Assembly (NCBI GenBank): GCA_028023455.1
Contig: JAQFVV010000012.1
Coordinates: forward strand, 6,114,499-6,178,498
DNA length: 64,000 nucleotides
Source of the DNA: Epiperipatus broadwayi
Lineage: Eukaryota > Onychophora > Udeonychophora > Euonychophora > Peripatidae
Direction: 5' to 3'
The notes under the pieces are model-generated. The model was not told where the DNA came from. It saw only the letters and a program-made list of their open reading frames with translations, and ran no database searches. Shown piece by piece: positions 11,518 through 23,169 of this stretch. Position 1 is the first letter of the stretch; each line of letters opens with the position of its first letter. The position numbers were made by a program, and so were the translations under genes.

Positions 11518-14500
11518 TATTGTCTGTTAATTGTAATATAATATAGTTTATTGTTATTGCTAAATACTAATTAGAAAATATCTATGAAATTATTAATAAA
11601 ATATTCTTACTATTAATTTGCTCCTCAGGTCAGTAAATACGTTAACATGCTTGGGAGCAATAAGTGCAAATTACTTTTTTTATCTTTCTTAGGTTACAAT
11701 ATTGAGTGAATAAAGAAATTTCCCCACTCCTCTGATAATTGTGAAAAAGAAAGTAATTAGAAACAAACTATTATCATTAATTTTATTAAATACATTTAAT
11801 TTGATTGTCAATAAAAGAAAAAAATGTCATTACTAGATCCAATAGAGAGATAAAATAAATGCTTAATATTGTATATAAAATAGCATTTTAAAATTATTAT
11901 TACTTTATATTTACATTAGTATCTGTTTAAACTACCAACCTAATGTTTTGTAAAGATATAGAAGACATTTAAGCATTATGATCTAGTATAATGATATGCA
12001 ATCTTTTTACACTTTTTCGGATGAAAATTTAAAGCGATCCATTATTTATTTTTATCATGTCTAAATTGTAAGTAAGATTATGTAACGATATTTTTAATAA
12101 AATGTTAGTAGTTTTGATTACTATACAAATTTATATTTTCTAATATTTTAGTACTAAGTATATACGGATTGAAACAAATCATATACTTATAACAAAAATA
12201 TTATAAACACATAAATAATTTATTTTCTAGTGATTTTTATCTATTTTAAAAAATTCGATTTTTTTCAAAAAAAAATAAACAAACAATTTATCATAATCCA
12301 GATTTAAAACAATTTCACAAATATTTTGCAAACATTAACACATTTTATGCGCCCCCTTGTGGAGCACGATTCGCAAATTGCATAAATATCTGCACTGAGT
12401 GAAAATAAATGCAAACTTTTATGTGCAAAATATATAAATTTTAAATATAAATTATATAATTACTTTGTATATTTTACACATCAAAAATAAACTAAATATT
12501 AAAAGTTATTTTATAAAAAACAATTATTTATTATCCTTTAATAATAATAAAAAACATTTTAAACTTTGGTAAATAGATATTATCAAAATTTAATCTTTCA
12601 CTTAGATTTTTTTTTAAATATCACTTTTCCTGTACTTTTGGGTCATAATATTTTATTATTCTAAAAAAAAGTCGGCAAAACTTGCTATCATCTTTTTCGT
12701 AGGATTTTTGTTTTTGTTTTTACCCAATAAAACAATAGTGCAAGCTTAACTTTGTTAGCTATTATTAATGACATCTTTTAAATTTAGAAATCGGGGAAAT
12801 CTGGAAGTGAGGGGGGGGGGGTAAAAAGAAAGCAAGAATTTATTATTCTGAGCATATTAGTCATATATATATAGAAGTAGATATATTTTAGATAACATTC
12901 TTATAATACTACAGATTATTAAGTTGAATATCCATATTAACTACTACTAATAAAAATAACCAAATAAAAGGAATGCATGAAAAAATTAAATAAATAATTA
13001 AAAAGGAATATAAAAATAATTTTGTAATAACAATGGCAAATTGTAATGATGAAGTAAGACAGGGAAAGGTAATAAAAATTACATATAAATTATTGATTAA
13101 AAATAAGAAGTGAAAAATATTGTTTTTTTTAATAGCTAAAAGAACATCTTTAAAAGAAAAATAAACATAGAAAGCCCCAGATATTAAGACTTATTTGTTT
13201 TTCTGTGATATATATATATATCGTAATGGGATGGGGTGGTAGGAAGTGGTTGTAAAAGGGAGATTGATCAGTCATGCCTGGGGTGATGGCAAAATTATCA
13301 TCACTTCCAAGTAATTTAAAATGAAATATCAAATTAATTATTAAAATAATGTTTAATAATCAAAATATATAAATAATTTTATGTATTAAAACAAGAGCAT
13401 GAGATCATAATTTATCTCTGTTAGATCAGTTAATTCCTTAGAGCAACTATAATCATATATCAACCAGCATTATCATAAAGTCAAAGTAATTACTAGTAAT
13501 GAGTAATACTCAAAATACCATTCATCATCATGAATGATCAATAATAAAAATATAATAAATCAACAGTCAATCTGGTGACTGGATTAGAAATAGGTCTTCT
13601 GTAGACCAGGCTAACTATTGAGCCATTGTCAACTTGGGATAATTATTTAAACCTTAATTTGGATGTACCAACTTAAGTGCTAATCCCTTAGAATATATAA
13701 CAAGAAAAAATCTAAACAATAATGCTGGAATATTAAAACATGCTGATCATCATCAAAATCTGGCAACGTAGTAGCATTAGTGTACTGGCCAACTATAAAC
13801 TTCATTTCTAAGATTAAAATAAAATAAAAGGTAGTGCATGGGCTTTAAAATGTATTCTCTTTTGCACCAATCAGGATGATGATTGATCATTTCTGGATGC
13901 CCAAAAGCACTAATATACATCCCTATTTATATATCAGCCATTATTGCACAAATCTAGCTCAGAGAACATTACTGTTATAGTAAACAAGATATGATGATTT
14001 AATACAATTTTAATAATTGAATATAAGTTTATTAACAATAAGAAATAAATGATATTAAAGTCTGTAGAATCAGGCTTCGGATTTTGAATAATATACAATA
14101 ATAATTACAAGATTACTACTTCATAATAGGTTTCTATAAATGCACACATATATCCATACACAAATACACATTTTTTAACATACAATGAAAACATTTCAAT
14201 TGACATTTAACAAAATGTAAAAATGACTAAAATTTTTCATGTGTTCTATTTAACAAGCATTGATCTATATATGCATACATGCATGTGTGTGTAATTTCTG
14301 AACATATTTGATATGTTACAAAATAATTGTCAAAATCTTAAGTTATATAAAAATACAATAAATGATTAAAATTTCAGTTAAATGATATACATTTTACATA
14401 GTAGGTTTACTGAAACATATATATAATTTGCATAGATGTGTGATATATTCATTTATCTACATAATATTTGTATTTATCACAATAAAATTATTAAAGATTA

Positions 14501-14929
14501 TTTTCATAATTTAATTCTCTTTGCTGAATATAATCTTTTTTCTTTAAAATAAGTAATATCAAATTACTGACAGTTGATTAATTAATTATCAACACATTTT
14601 AAAATATCTCTTTTTTAAAAAAATAAAATAAAATCAGTCTTTAATTGATTATTATAAATATCTGTTTTCAGATTTCTTTTTTTCTAAAAAAAAAAAAAAA
14701 AAATAAGATGGTCAAGGAATTAATTCTTGACTTTTTGATTTTAATTCAATGCAAGCAAATTTTACTTGTTATCTTTTAAAATATATAGATTTTTAAATGA
14801 CTTAAAAAAATAATATTGTTCTATATATGTCTATTTTTAAATGAATTATTTAAAAATAACTCACTTTTGTATATATGTTTATCGGTGCTTCTCTGCATAT
14901 AGATACAGCAACATACATATAATTACTTC
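11518..14929. other. Non-coding AT-rich stretch
   Basis: No gene recognised. It contains a G run of 11 (12811-12821), a TA microsatellite near 13210-13221, and a G+C-richer patch (CGCCCCCTTGTGGAGCACGA, about 12351-12370) that may be a repeat fragment. Sequence at 13560-13960 looks like worn repeat DNA, but I found no partner in the window. Confidence 0.5.
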
Positions 14930-15560
14930 TTCATCAATTGATGGTTTCTCTTGATGGAGACCAGTCCAGGAAAGTCATAATCAGGAAGTTATAATCAGTT
15001 AAGGATCTTGGCATTGAATCAGTTCCCTTCTGTTTGGAATTTGATAAACTTCAAGCAAGTAAGCTGTCTTGGGCTGGGCTTCAGGTAAGCTATCTTGGTT
15101 TGATAGATTTCAGACAAGCAACTGTCCTCTACACATTTAAGGCTATGAATTTCAACACAAAGAAGTGGGTCATTTTTCTCCATGTGAATTCAAACTTCTG
15201 TGAAGGAAAATAGTAGCAGCTCCTGGATCTACTGTCCTGCCTTTATCTACATCTGTTCATGGTATCTATTCTGACAATGTTCTGCTACAGCCAACAACAA
15301 ATTGCAGCTATCTATTTTGGTCAGCTAATTGCTGCCACTTACCCAAAAAAATGTAATAGCCAAACTGTCTTGGCCAGCTCTTACAAAAACTACAACCCAG
15401 GCTTTGCAGTGGACCAATTTTGCCACTGCTTTACAAGGAATTTAAGACAACTTTGCAGCTGGCCAATTTGGCCAGCTACATGCTGCCAGCTCTTACAAAA
15501 GTTTAAAGGTGACTGAACTGATATTTTTATTGGTCTTTGTATAGAATCACCTGAGGTGAC
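14930..15560. repeat. G+C-richer block with internal repeats, possible solo LTR
   Basis: Clearly higher in G+C than its surroundings. The motif TTGGCCAGCT or TTGGTCAGCT recurs (near 15318, 15370 and 15469), with GCTGCCA(G/C) units, and a 21 bp near-perfect palindrome AGCTGGCCAATTTGGCCAGC(T) lies at 15457-15477. An 85-codon frame (15259-15516) crosses the repeats but has no recognisable domain. Composition and repeats resemble the promoter-like blocks near 20.4-20.9 and 51.7-52.3 kb, so an LTR is possible, but I could not find TG...CA ends or a duplication. Confidence 0.35.
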
Positions 15561-16578
15561 AACAACACTTATTTAAAAACTGTGTTTTTCTCTTATCTCT
15601 CTTGATAGGAAACAATTTTAATCTATCCAAAAGCACTTTTAATTTAAAATCTACATTTAGAAATCTTATCAAAGATTTTTAAAAATAGATAATAGAAATG
15701 CATTAATTAAAAAGTAGATATTTTATACAAGTTTTAATTAAAAGATTTCAAAAATAAGCCCTGCTTGTTTTTAAATTTCAAAATCAGAATAATATTGTTT
15801 ATTTAGACCTTTTTATTTTTAAAATATTTTATTTCATAATAAAATTCTGTTTTAATTCCAGAGTTATTTAACCCTTTATTTATTATTTTTATTCTAGGAA
15901 ATGTAAAAAAATATCTACTAAAATTTATGTCTGTTTATTTCTACTTTTCCTTGACTTTATATATATATATGGGCACACACATAACTATGTTGTTGTGTTC
16001 CATGTAATCCAGATGGTTACAATATATATATATATTGTAACAGAAACTATCTACCCATCTCTGACTAGTTCAAACTCTTGATATTTTAATAGGAGATTAA
16101 GTAGAGCAAATAAGATATTGATACCCATGTAATAACCATTTTCGTTAATTGCCAATACTAACTCTCCTTTTTTTCTTTTTAATTTTTTTTAAAAAATCTC
16201 AAAGATTGGCTAAACTTTCCCTGGAGAAAGCATTTTATAAAACCCCAAACACAAGGACTTCAAGCACCATTTCCATAAAAAGATGCTTTACAAGACCCTA
16301 TCAAGTTACTCACCTGCCATTTTCTTGTGGGTTATCTTATAGGCTAGCTAATATTTCTAACTTTCAAGGGTAATGCCATGATATACTTACAATTACACTT
16401 TACACTTTTCAGTTCAGTTGACACTTAACACCAGTTATAAACTCAATACAAAAAAAACTTACTTTTTTATTATTAAAAAAATGAATAATCAATTAATAAT
16501 AATATATAATAAACAATATGTAATACAGCATATGATTCATGATTTGATAGAATACTTTTCTCTCTATAAGTTAGCCTA
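15561..16578. other. Non-coding AT-rich stretch with AT palindrome
   Basis: No gene recognised. A TA microsatellite embedded in a palindrome (GTTACAA-TA repeat-TTGTAAC) lies at about 16016-16041, and a similar one at about 23387-23411. Confidence 0.45.
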
Positions 16579-16586
16579 GACAAAAT

Positions 16587-17742
16587 GGTACTTTAGTATT
16601 AGAGCTGCAACATGGAACATGTATTAGACCTACTAAGCCTGTTAACATTCGTATCATTCCTCTGATAACTTTGTAATCTTGGGATCTGACCAAAATATCG
16701 TGTACATGAATCTTATACATGACTTTTTTTGGCAAAAAAACATGTACACAGATCTTATACATGGTATTTTGGCAAGATTTACAAAATTGTTGGGAGGTGC
16801 AATAGGTCTAATACATGATCCACATTGCAGGACTAAAAATAAATAAAAGTAAAAACATAATAAACATATTTATCATTTTCAATAAGAAATTTATAATTTT
16901 GAACAAGTCATTCAAATATGTATGACTTGGACACTAACAACTTTTAAGAACAACATTTGAAATTTTTTTTAAAAAGTGATTTGCAATCTTAATGAAATAA
17001 CAGCCTTACACAAAAAACTGTTAATTTAAATATGCACTAAACAAACAGTAAATGATTTTGGTTTTTAAATAATGAGACATTCAAATATGTACAGGTTGGA
17101 CACTAACAACTTTTTAGAATGACATTTAAAAGCCAAAAAAAAAAATATGACTTGCGATCTTAATGAAATGACAGCATTACATAAAAAAATTGTTAGTTTA
17201 AATATGCACTAAACAAACAATAAATGATTTTGGTTTTTAAATAATATTTATAAAAACACATTAAGTATACTCATACGATATTTATCATGTATAACAGGAA
17301 TTCACCTTGAAAACAAAACATTTAATATTACCACAGAAAATGGAGATCTCTACTAAAAAATTTGCCTCCGAAAATGTAGCATGTGACTGCAGAATATGCT
17401 GGGATTTTCAACAAAAGTGCTAATAAATATATTTTTTTATAAACAAATTAAACCCAAAAAAATGAACAAAAACCACAAAAAAAAATTATTTATGAGACTT
17501 TTATTAGGGTTTTATACTCGCAGAACCATTTCCTTTATATTGTTAAGTATGGACAATAACGAAAATATCGAAGTATTACAAAAAACAAAGATCGCATTGT
17601 TAAAGATAAAAACACGTTTCCACATTTATAGTCACATGGTTTATTTCCTTTTAATTTGATGTCATAGTGACATTATACATTTATTATGAGTGTGAAAAGG
17701 TCTCCTATCTCCCCTACATTGCATCTCTAATACCAAAGTATC
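16587..17742. mobile_element. TIR element, GGTACTTT family, copy 1 (1156 bp)
   Basis: Starts GGTACTTTAGTATTAGAGCT; its end, reverse-complemented, is GATACTTTGGTATTAGAGAT. The 8 bp GACAAAAT is exactly duplicated at 16579-16586 and 17743-17750. An 8 bp duplication fits hAT-like (or related) DNA transposons. The first about 260 bp form a strong palindrome (CATGTACA / ACAAAGTTATC motifs in both orientations). The middle holds a 169 bp tandem duplication. The 87-codon frame at 17396-17659 has no domain. The closest relative in the window is the inverted copy at 43054-45118, which aligns nearly end to end. Confidence 0.85.
16909..17246. repeat. 169 bp tandem duplication inside the TIR element
   Basis: CATTCAAATATG starts at 16909 and again at 17078; each unit continues through GACACTAACAAC, TTAATGAAAT and ATGATTTTGGTTTTTAAATA. 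The 43.6-44.8 kb copy carries about three such units, so copy number varies within the family. Confidence 0.8.
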
Positions 17743-17974
17743 GACAAAATATATCGGCTTATAGACATATACACACGCATACAAAATATATATATATTTC
17801 ATGTAATGCTCAATAATATTAAATAACTCATATATATAAACCAAGATGGATTATGTTTTAAATTAATAACAATGCAATATATATATATTTCCATTTTTTT
17901 CTTTTGTTGCATGACATTATTGTCATTTTATTCCTCATTTAGAAAGAAACAATAGAAAATAATATACATATCTA

Positions 17975-18522
17975 AACTCTGTCCATTAAAGTTTGAAAAA
18001 TTGTTATCTTAATATAAACCAAGCACTAATTATATATATATAGGTGTGTGTGTGTGAGATGATGATCTGGATCAAGTAATGAGTGCTAGTTCAGCATGAA
18101 ATACATATGTTGTAGATCATTTATCTTTTCACATGTTTCGGTCATGTTGGTTGTTTAAATTAGAGTGGATGACTAAAGGGACCTTAAAAGTCTGAGTTCA
18201 AATCCCCTCTAATTACATCTAGCTTAAAAGTATATATAATATACTTGTATTTAATTATTAGATAATCAGCCTGTATTCTACCCGTCCCTCTTCTATGTAT
18301 TTAAATGGATTTAAGGACCTGCATATAAGAGGTCAAAATGACTTACAGTCGACATGGATATGACAACAAAATTGACAAACAAGGGCTTTAAACATGCTAT
18401 CATCAGATTTTCAATGATATGGATGGCTAAAGAGTTGGAGAGTGGAGAAGATTGAAGCCTATTCATTAAAGTTTGAAGATTTGCTATCTTAATATAATAC
18501 AAGCACTGATTATATATATATA
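17975..18522. repeat. Palindromic repeat family B, left part
   Basis: Contains GATGATCTGGATCAAG, TCAGCATGAAATACATATG, TAGATCATTTATC and GTGGATGACTAAAGGGACC, motifs repeated at 19.43 and 21.36 kb and, inverted, at 22.7 and 47.6 kb. A stretch ending in AAGTTTGAA..GCTATCTTAATATAA..CAAGCACTGATTATATATA is itself present twice (about 17985-18045 and 18455-18520). The element is cut at 18522 by a MITE and resumes at 19429. Confidence 0.65.
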
Positions 18523-19428
18523 CACCTGGGTCTCATTTTATGCGGTAGATAAGTTTCTCAGAAAATATGCACAAAAGAAATTGCACAAAAATAGACTTAA
18601 CTTACCTTGAAAAATGGGGATAGGGGTTGTAATTTTCAGAAATCGCGTAACAGCAAAGCAAGAAAAAAAAATTACTTTAAAATTCGCATTAAAAAAATAA
18701 GGACATAAAGTATGACTAATAAAAAATTTCAAATATTTGAAAAAAATAATACAAGACAAACTTTTTTTACTTTTTTTATTAACTACAGTATTTAAATTTA
18801 CATTTTTTCATACATATTTTAATCATTAGCCGTTATTTGGCTATTTGACAATATGTGTTTGTGAAATGTTAAAAAATCAGATTAGTCATGTGACATACAA
18901 CTAGCGCCACTTTCAGTCTTGAGCTGTGTTAATTGTTTTTTGTTTCTATATTAAAAAAATGAGATTGTAATCAAAACAAAAAGATTAGAGATTATCCTTA
19001 GAAAGATTATTTTCAGTTTATAAAATCAATAAAATCTTCGTTATTATTTATTTTAAAAATCTAAAAAATTATTTATTTCTGTTATAATTAACAAAATACG
19101 TTTTAAAAGTTTAAAATTTTTGAATATTTATTGCGATATTTTTATATGTAAATATAAATCTATTATTATTATTTACTCATTAGTATGAGTAGGTTATTTA
19201 CATAGAAGCTAATATTCTAAATGCAGCTTCAGGCCATATTCATGTTAGCTGCTAATATAACATATTTTTGAAAAAAAAAAAGTATTTCAAGTCAAAATAA
19301 GTTATTAATAATTTAAATTTCTTGATATCTAATAAATATAGTGAAATGTGAAAAATATTAAGAAGAAACATGAATCACATAACTTCAAAATTGCATTAAA
19401 ATAATCCGCATAAAATGAGACCCAGGTG
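18523..19428. mobile_element. Tc1/mariner-pogo-like MITE, 906 bp
   Basis: The terminal inverted repeats are 23 bp and perfect, starting CACCTGGGTCTCATTTTATG and present in reverse complement at 19406-19428. TA lies on both sides (18521-18522 and 19429-19430), the target-site duplication of the Tc1/mariner-pogo superfamily. The 906 bp interior is AT-rich without a transposase frame. It interrupts repeat family B, whose sequence is continuous when the element and one TA are removed. The intact TIRs suggest recent insertion. Confidence 0.88.
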
Positions 19429-19429
19429 T

Positions 19430-19746
19430 ATATGAGATGATGATCTGAACCAACTGGTGAATGTTGGTTCAGCATAAAACACATATATTGGAGATCATTT
19501 ATTTTTTTCGTATGTATGTGATCATGTGTGTTGGTCATATAAGAAGGAGTGGATGACTAAAGGGCTCTTGAAAATGCATGTATACATAATTTTTTGATTC
19601 AATTCTTTGTTATAAAATACAAAAAAAAATATATTTAAATTTACATATTTCCACAAGTAAACATATAGATAGAAAAACAATATCTAAACATTCTTTCCTA
19701 TTTCAACAAAAAGGGAGATAAATACGTTTTCCTTTATTTTCTTGAC
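19430..19746. repeat. Direct repeat, left copy (about 317 bp)
   Basis: Runs from TATGAGATGATGATCTGAAC to TTTTCTTGACTG and recurs at 21363-21681 in the same orientation with only scattered differences. This copy has TGGTGAATGTTGGTTCAGCA where the right copy is shorter. It is also the right part of the family-B repeat interrupted by the MITE. Confidence 0.8.
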
Positions 19747-21362
19747 TGATGGGTTTAATCTGTTGTCGCTCATACTTACCCTGCCAATTGGTTTAGCTGG
19801 GTTACAACCTTATTTACAGTACATTTATAATCTTATTTAATTATAAATATTTGAGAATGAACCGGCATGTTCAAGCAGAGTGGAGAATACTATTGATAGC
19901 AAAGCTGTCAATACTACCCACGATCAGACCGAGTTATGCAACGCATAACACAATCACATTTCCAGATTGTGGCCCATCTTGACTGCTAGATTCAAACCCC
20001 TACTATCCAAACACTTTATTTGTTTTGGAATAAACCCCGGGTGCCAGATAGTTCAGAACTAACATGTTTGGACAGTAGGCCCATAATCCAGTGCTCGAAA
20101 AATCCCTTAACTACCTCAGTCTATTTTTAATTCAATAACAAATTATAATTTCAATTAGTGGTGAAAAGAATTGACCGACAAATAAAACTTTAATTTTAAA
20201 GAAAGAATTTATTTAATTAACATTTATTAACCTAATTTTAAATATCTTATTTAACTAATATAACACACGCACATTTATAATTTACACACTATAATATCTT
20301 ATGAGAAAGCATTAAATAATATTTGAAATTTAAAATACAATGAAATCAATATATGCTAACGCATGAACACACACAACATTTTAAACATACATATAATAGT
20401 TCATCTATGTATGCTATAGAGTTCTTAAATTTGATTCTTGAGGCTTTACAAATGCGATGGGTACTTTAGAAATATTAAAAAGTGTTATTACCTAGGATTT
20501 TGAACGTGGATATATCTTGCTGTTTGCTGCTTCTAATGAGATATCTCTAACCGGTTAGATTTGAAGTTTTCTTGTGGAGATTTGATGCTGATTATTTCGA
20601 GGCATTTTCTTTAAGACAATTAGATATTCAGCGGCTTCAGGTTGTTACACAGGCATCACTTTTATCGGGTAGGTTGGCTGTTTTCATCGAACTTCAGGCT
20701 GGAGAAAGTCATATGTTTTCCAAGATTTTAACACTGCATTCTTGATTCTGGATATATAACTCACTGATAGATTGTACTGAACTGTTATCTCAAATGCAAC
20801 TAACTCAACTTTAATGCAACTAACTGTCTGATAAAAATTTGTCTATTTATACATGAGGTGTGTTGTCATTTTTGATATCCTCCAGCAATATCTGTTGTCA
20901 AAATTCCTTTGATAATCTTTAATTACGTGTTTTTTGAGATCGTTTAATTAGTAGCCATCACTGAGTGTTTTTTTAATTTTTTAACTTTCATTTATTTTTA
21001 ATATTTAATACACTTACATTTATTTCATTTACAGTCGATGCACATATATAATTTAAGATTCATTCACTATTTAGTTTTAAGATGACTTAAATAAAAAGAG
21101 ATTTATGTTTTTAAACTTTTAACTTATATTTCAGTTAATAATATAATAAAGAACTCTTTACTTCTTTTATAAACTTTTAATTTGATGCTTCTGAAGCAAA
21201 CCCCCCTCCCCCCCTTCTGACTCATTAATTGATTGTAACTTTTTATTTCAAAAACTCTTAAACTTTTACTTTTACATTTTCTTTTATGAAAGATTTTTAT
21301 TTTAATAATTTTTTAAACAAAATTATTATGTGCCAACACAATGTTGGTACAATATATATATA
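19747..21362 (-). repeat. Block between direct repeats, with minus-strand promoter-like site
   Basis: Mixed composition: a G+C-richer part at 19750-20100, AT-rich 20100-20400, then a G+C-richer part at 20400-20900. On the minus strand TATAAAT lies at 20845-20851, followed downstream by two GTTAGTTGCATT-like repeats (about 20798-20826). The motif TTTCGAGGCAT (about 20597-20607) also occurs in the block near 51.8 kb. A solo LTR or other retroelement promoter is possible. No protein frame was found. Confidence 0.35.
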
Positions 21363-21681
21363 TATGAGATGATGATCTGAACCAACTGATGAGCATGAAA
21401 CACATATACTGGAAGTCATTTATTTTTTCGTATGTATGTTGTCATGTGTGTTGGTCATATAAGATGGAGTGGATGACTAAAGGGATCTTGAAAACACATG
21501 TATACATAATTTTGTGTATATATAAATTGATTCAAATCTTTGTTATAAAATACAAAAAAAAGTATTCAAATTTACATATTTCCACAAGTAAACATATAGA
21601 TAGAAAAACAATATCTAAACATTCTTTCCTATTTCAACAAAAAGGGAGATAAATATGTTTTCCTTTGTTTTCTTGACTGGT
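21363..21681. repeat. Direct repeat, right copy
   Basis: Matches 19430-19746 from GAGATGATGATCTGAACC to TTTTCTTGACTGG. The 87-codon frame at 21389-21652 lies wholly within it and is not a credible protein. The two copies are 1.93 kb apart, start to start. Confidence 0.8.
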
Positions 21682-22353
21682 TGAAAGGAACCATCTGCAA
21701 TTTATACTGAACATGGCATAAAGATGGTTTCAATTATGATCTTTCCCTTCAGTCCTTCCTCTTCCAACATAACTTATGGTATTATTGTTCCCATGCACAT
21801 GGAATAGACAGGTTATAGAGATTATTTTGATTTCAGCTACTTCTTCAACATCATTCCTTCTTTTTTTTACTAGGCAGGTTTTACCAAAATGTGGTAGAGA
21901 TATATCACAGGATGAGCACCAAAGGAATAGATCTAGCATACCTTCTTAATGTTTATTCCATTTTGTTTACTTCGATTAATTCTTCAGATGAGAGTTTTTT
22001 TAACAAAATGCCATCTTATACTTTATAATAATTTATAGTTTAATGATCATCAGAATCTTTCAGCGTTCCTGGAATCTTCTCAACAAAAACAAAAATTACA
22101 TCTCACACCTACTTATAGCAGACACACAAAAGAAACAACACTGCAAGATATCTTCTTTTTAATCTAAATTAATTTCCCCCAACTAATCAGCTTACAGATT
22201 AATCTTTTCAAACAGGAATTCCAAAAATTTTTACCAAACAAATTATCTAATTAAACTCACCCAAAAATACCTGTGTGCATTTACAAATTATTTGGCTTTA
22301 GCTAGGATTTAACAACATTGTTTAATCTTTTACAAAATCATAAAAAGAAAATT
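21682..22353. other. Non-coding stretch
   Basis: Slightly less AT-rich at 21682-21950; no gene recognised. The 69-codon minus-strand frame at 21730-21939 has no known motif. Confidence 0.45.
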
Positions 22354-22367
22354 AATCAAACATTTTT

Positions 22368-22468
22368 TTCCCATGTGTCATAGCATCATCCGGGAAGCGA
22401 ACCTGCTAACCCGGGACAACTGCTTGTAAAGCAGCCATCGCTGACCTCTCGACCAACAATGCTAGACA
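22368..22468 (-). mobile_element. tRNA-derived short SINE, copy 3
   Basis: On the minus strand: GCATTGTTGGTCGAGAGGTC, a degenerate anticodon arm, GGTTCGCTTCCCGGATGATG, the tail CTATGACACATGGG, then an A-run. Flanking AATCAAACATTTTT (22354-22367) and AATCAAATATTTTT (22469-22482) form a 14 bp duplication with one mismatch. Confidence 0.85.
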
Positions 22469-22680
22469 AATCAAATATTTTTAGTATTAATTTTCTTGAT
22501 CTACAAATCAAATTAAGAAACATACATTTTATTTTATTTTCTTCTCTTTCCTTTTAGCTTTGATAACAACAAAGAAAAAGAAAACAAACGTCTAAATATT
22601 ACCAAAAAAAAAATGTTAAAATCTATACACATATGATAAAAGATTTGAAATATCAGGCACTCTTATACCTGGAGCCTATT

Positions 22681-23169
22681 TGTAAATATAGGGGATTTGA
22701 ACAGACTTTCAAGCCCCTTCACTATCCACACTATCTCATACTATTGATACACATGATCACACACGTGTAGAAAAGAAAAATAATCACCAATATATATATA
22801 TTTCATGCCAAACCAACATTCATCAGTTGGACCGGATTACCATCTCCCATACATATAAATAATCGGTGCTCAGTTTATATTAAGATAGCAAATCCTTACA
22901 TTTTAATGGGCATGCTTCAACCTACTCCAACCTCCAATTCTTCAGTCATCCATACCATTGAAAGTCTGATGATAGAATTACCAAATCCCATACTGATGCC
23001 AATATTGTTGACCTCAAGTCACTTTGACCCCTCACGTGTAGCACGATATACATATATTGTTGATTGTTTATCTTTTCTGTATGTGTGTGGTCATGTGTAT
23101 CAGTAGTATGAGATAGTGTGGATAGTGAAGGGGCATGAAAGTCTGTGTTCAAATCGCCTATATTTACAT
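22681..23169. repeat. Palindromic repeat family B, complete-looking copy (489 bp)
   Basis: The outer arms are inverted repeats. The left starts TGTAAATATAGGGGATTTGA and carries AAGCCCCTTCACTATCCACA; the right has the reverse complement, ending near TATTTACA. The arms include the ACACATGA(T/C)CACACAC stretch. The inner part has CTCAGTTTATATTAAGATAG. It matches 47590-47960 and, in the other orientation, the 18-21.6 kb repeats. No protein frame is supported. A palindromic non-autonomous transposon is likely; boundaries are approximate. Confidence 0.65.

Noticed and set aside
15259-15516. 85-codon frame rich in Gln, Cys and aromatic residues
   Set aside because: It follows the nucleotide repeats (GGCCAGCT units) and has no recognised domain, so it is treated as repeat-derived.
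19430-21681. A complete LTR retrotransposon with 317 bp LTRs
   Set aside because: The repeats do not begin TG and end CA, the interior has no gag-pol frame, and the repeat is part of a dispersed palindromic family.
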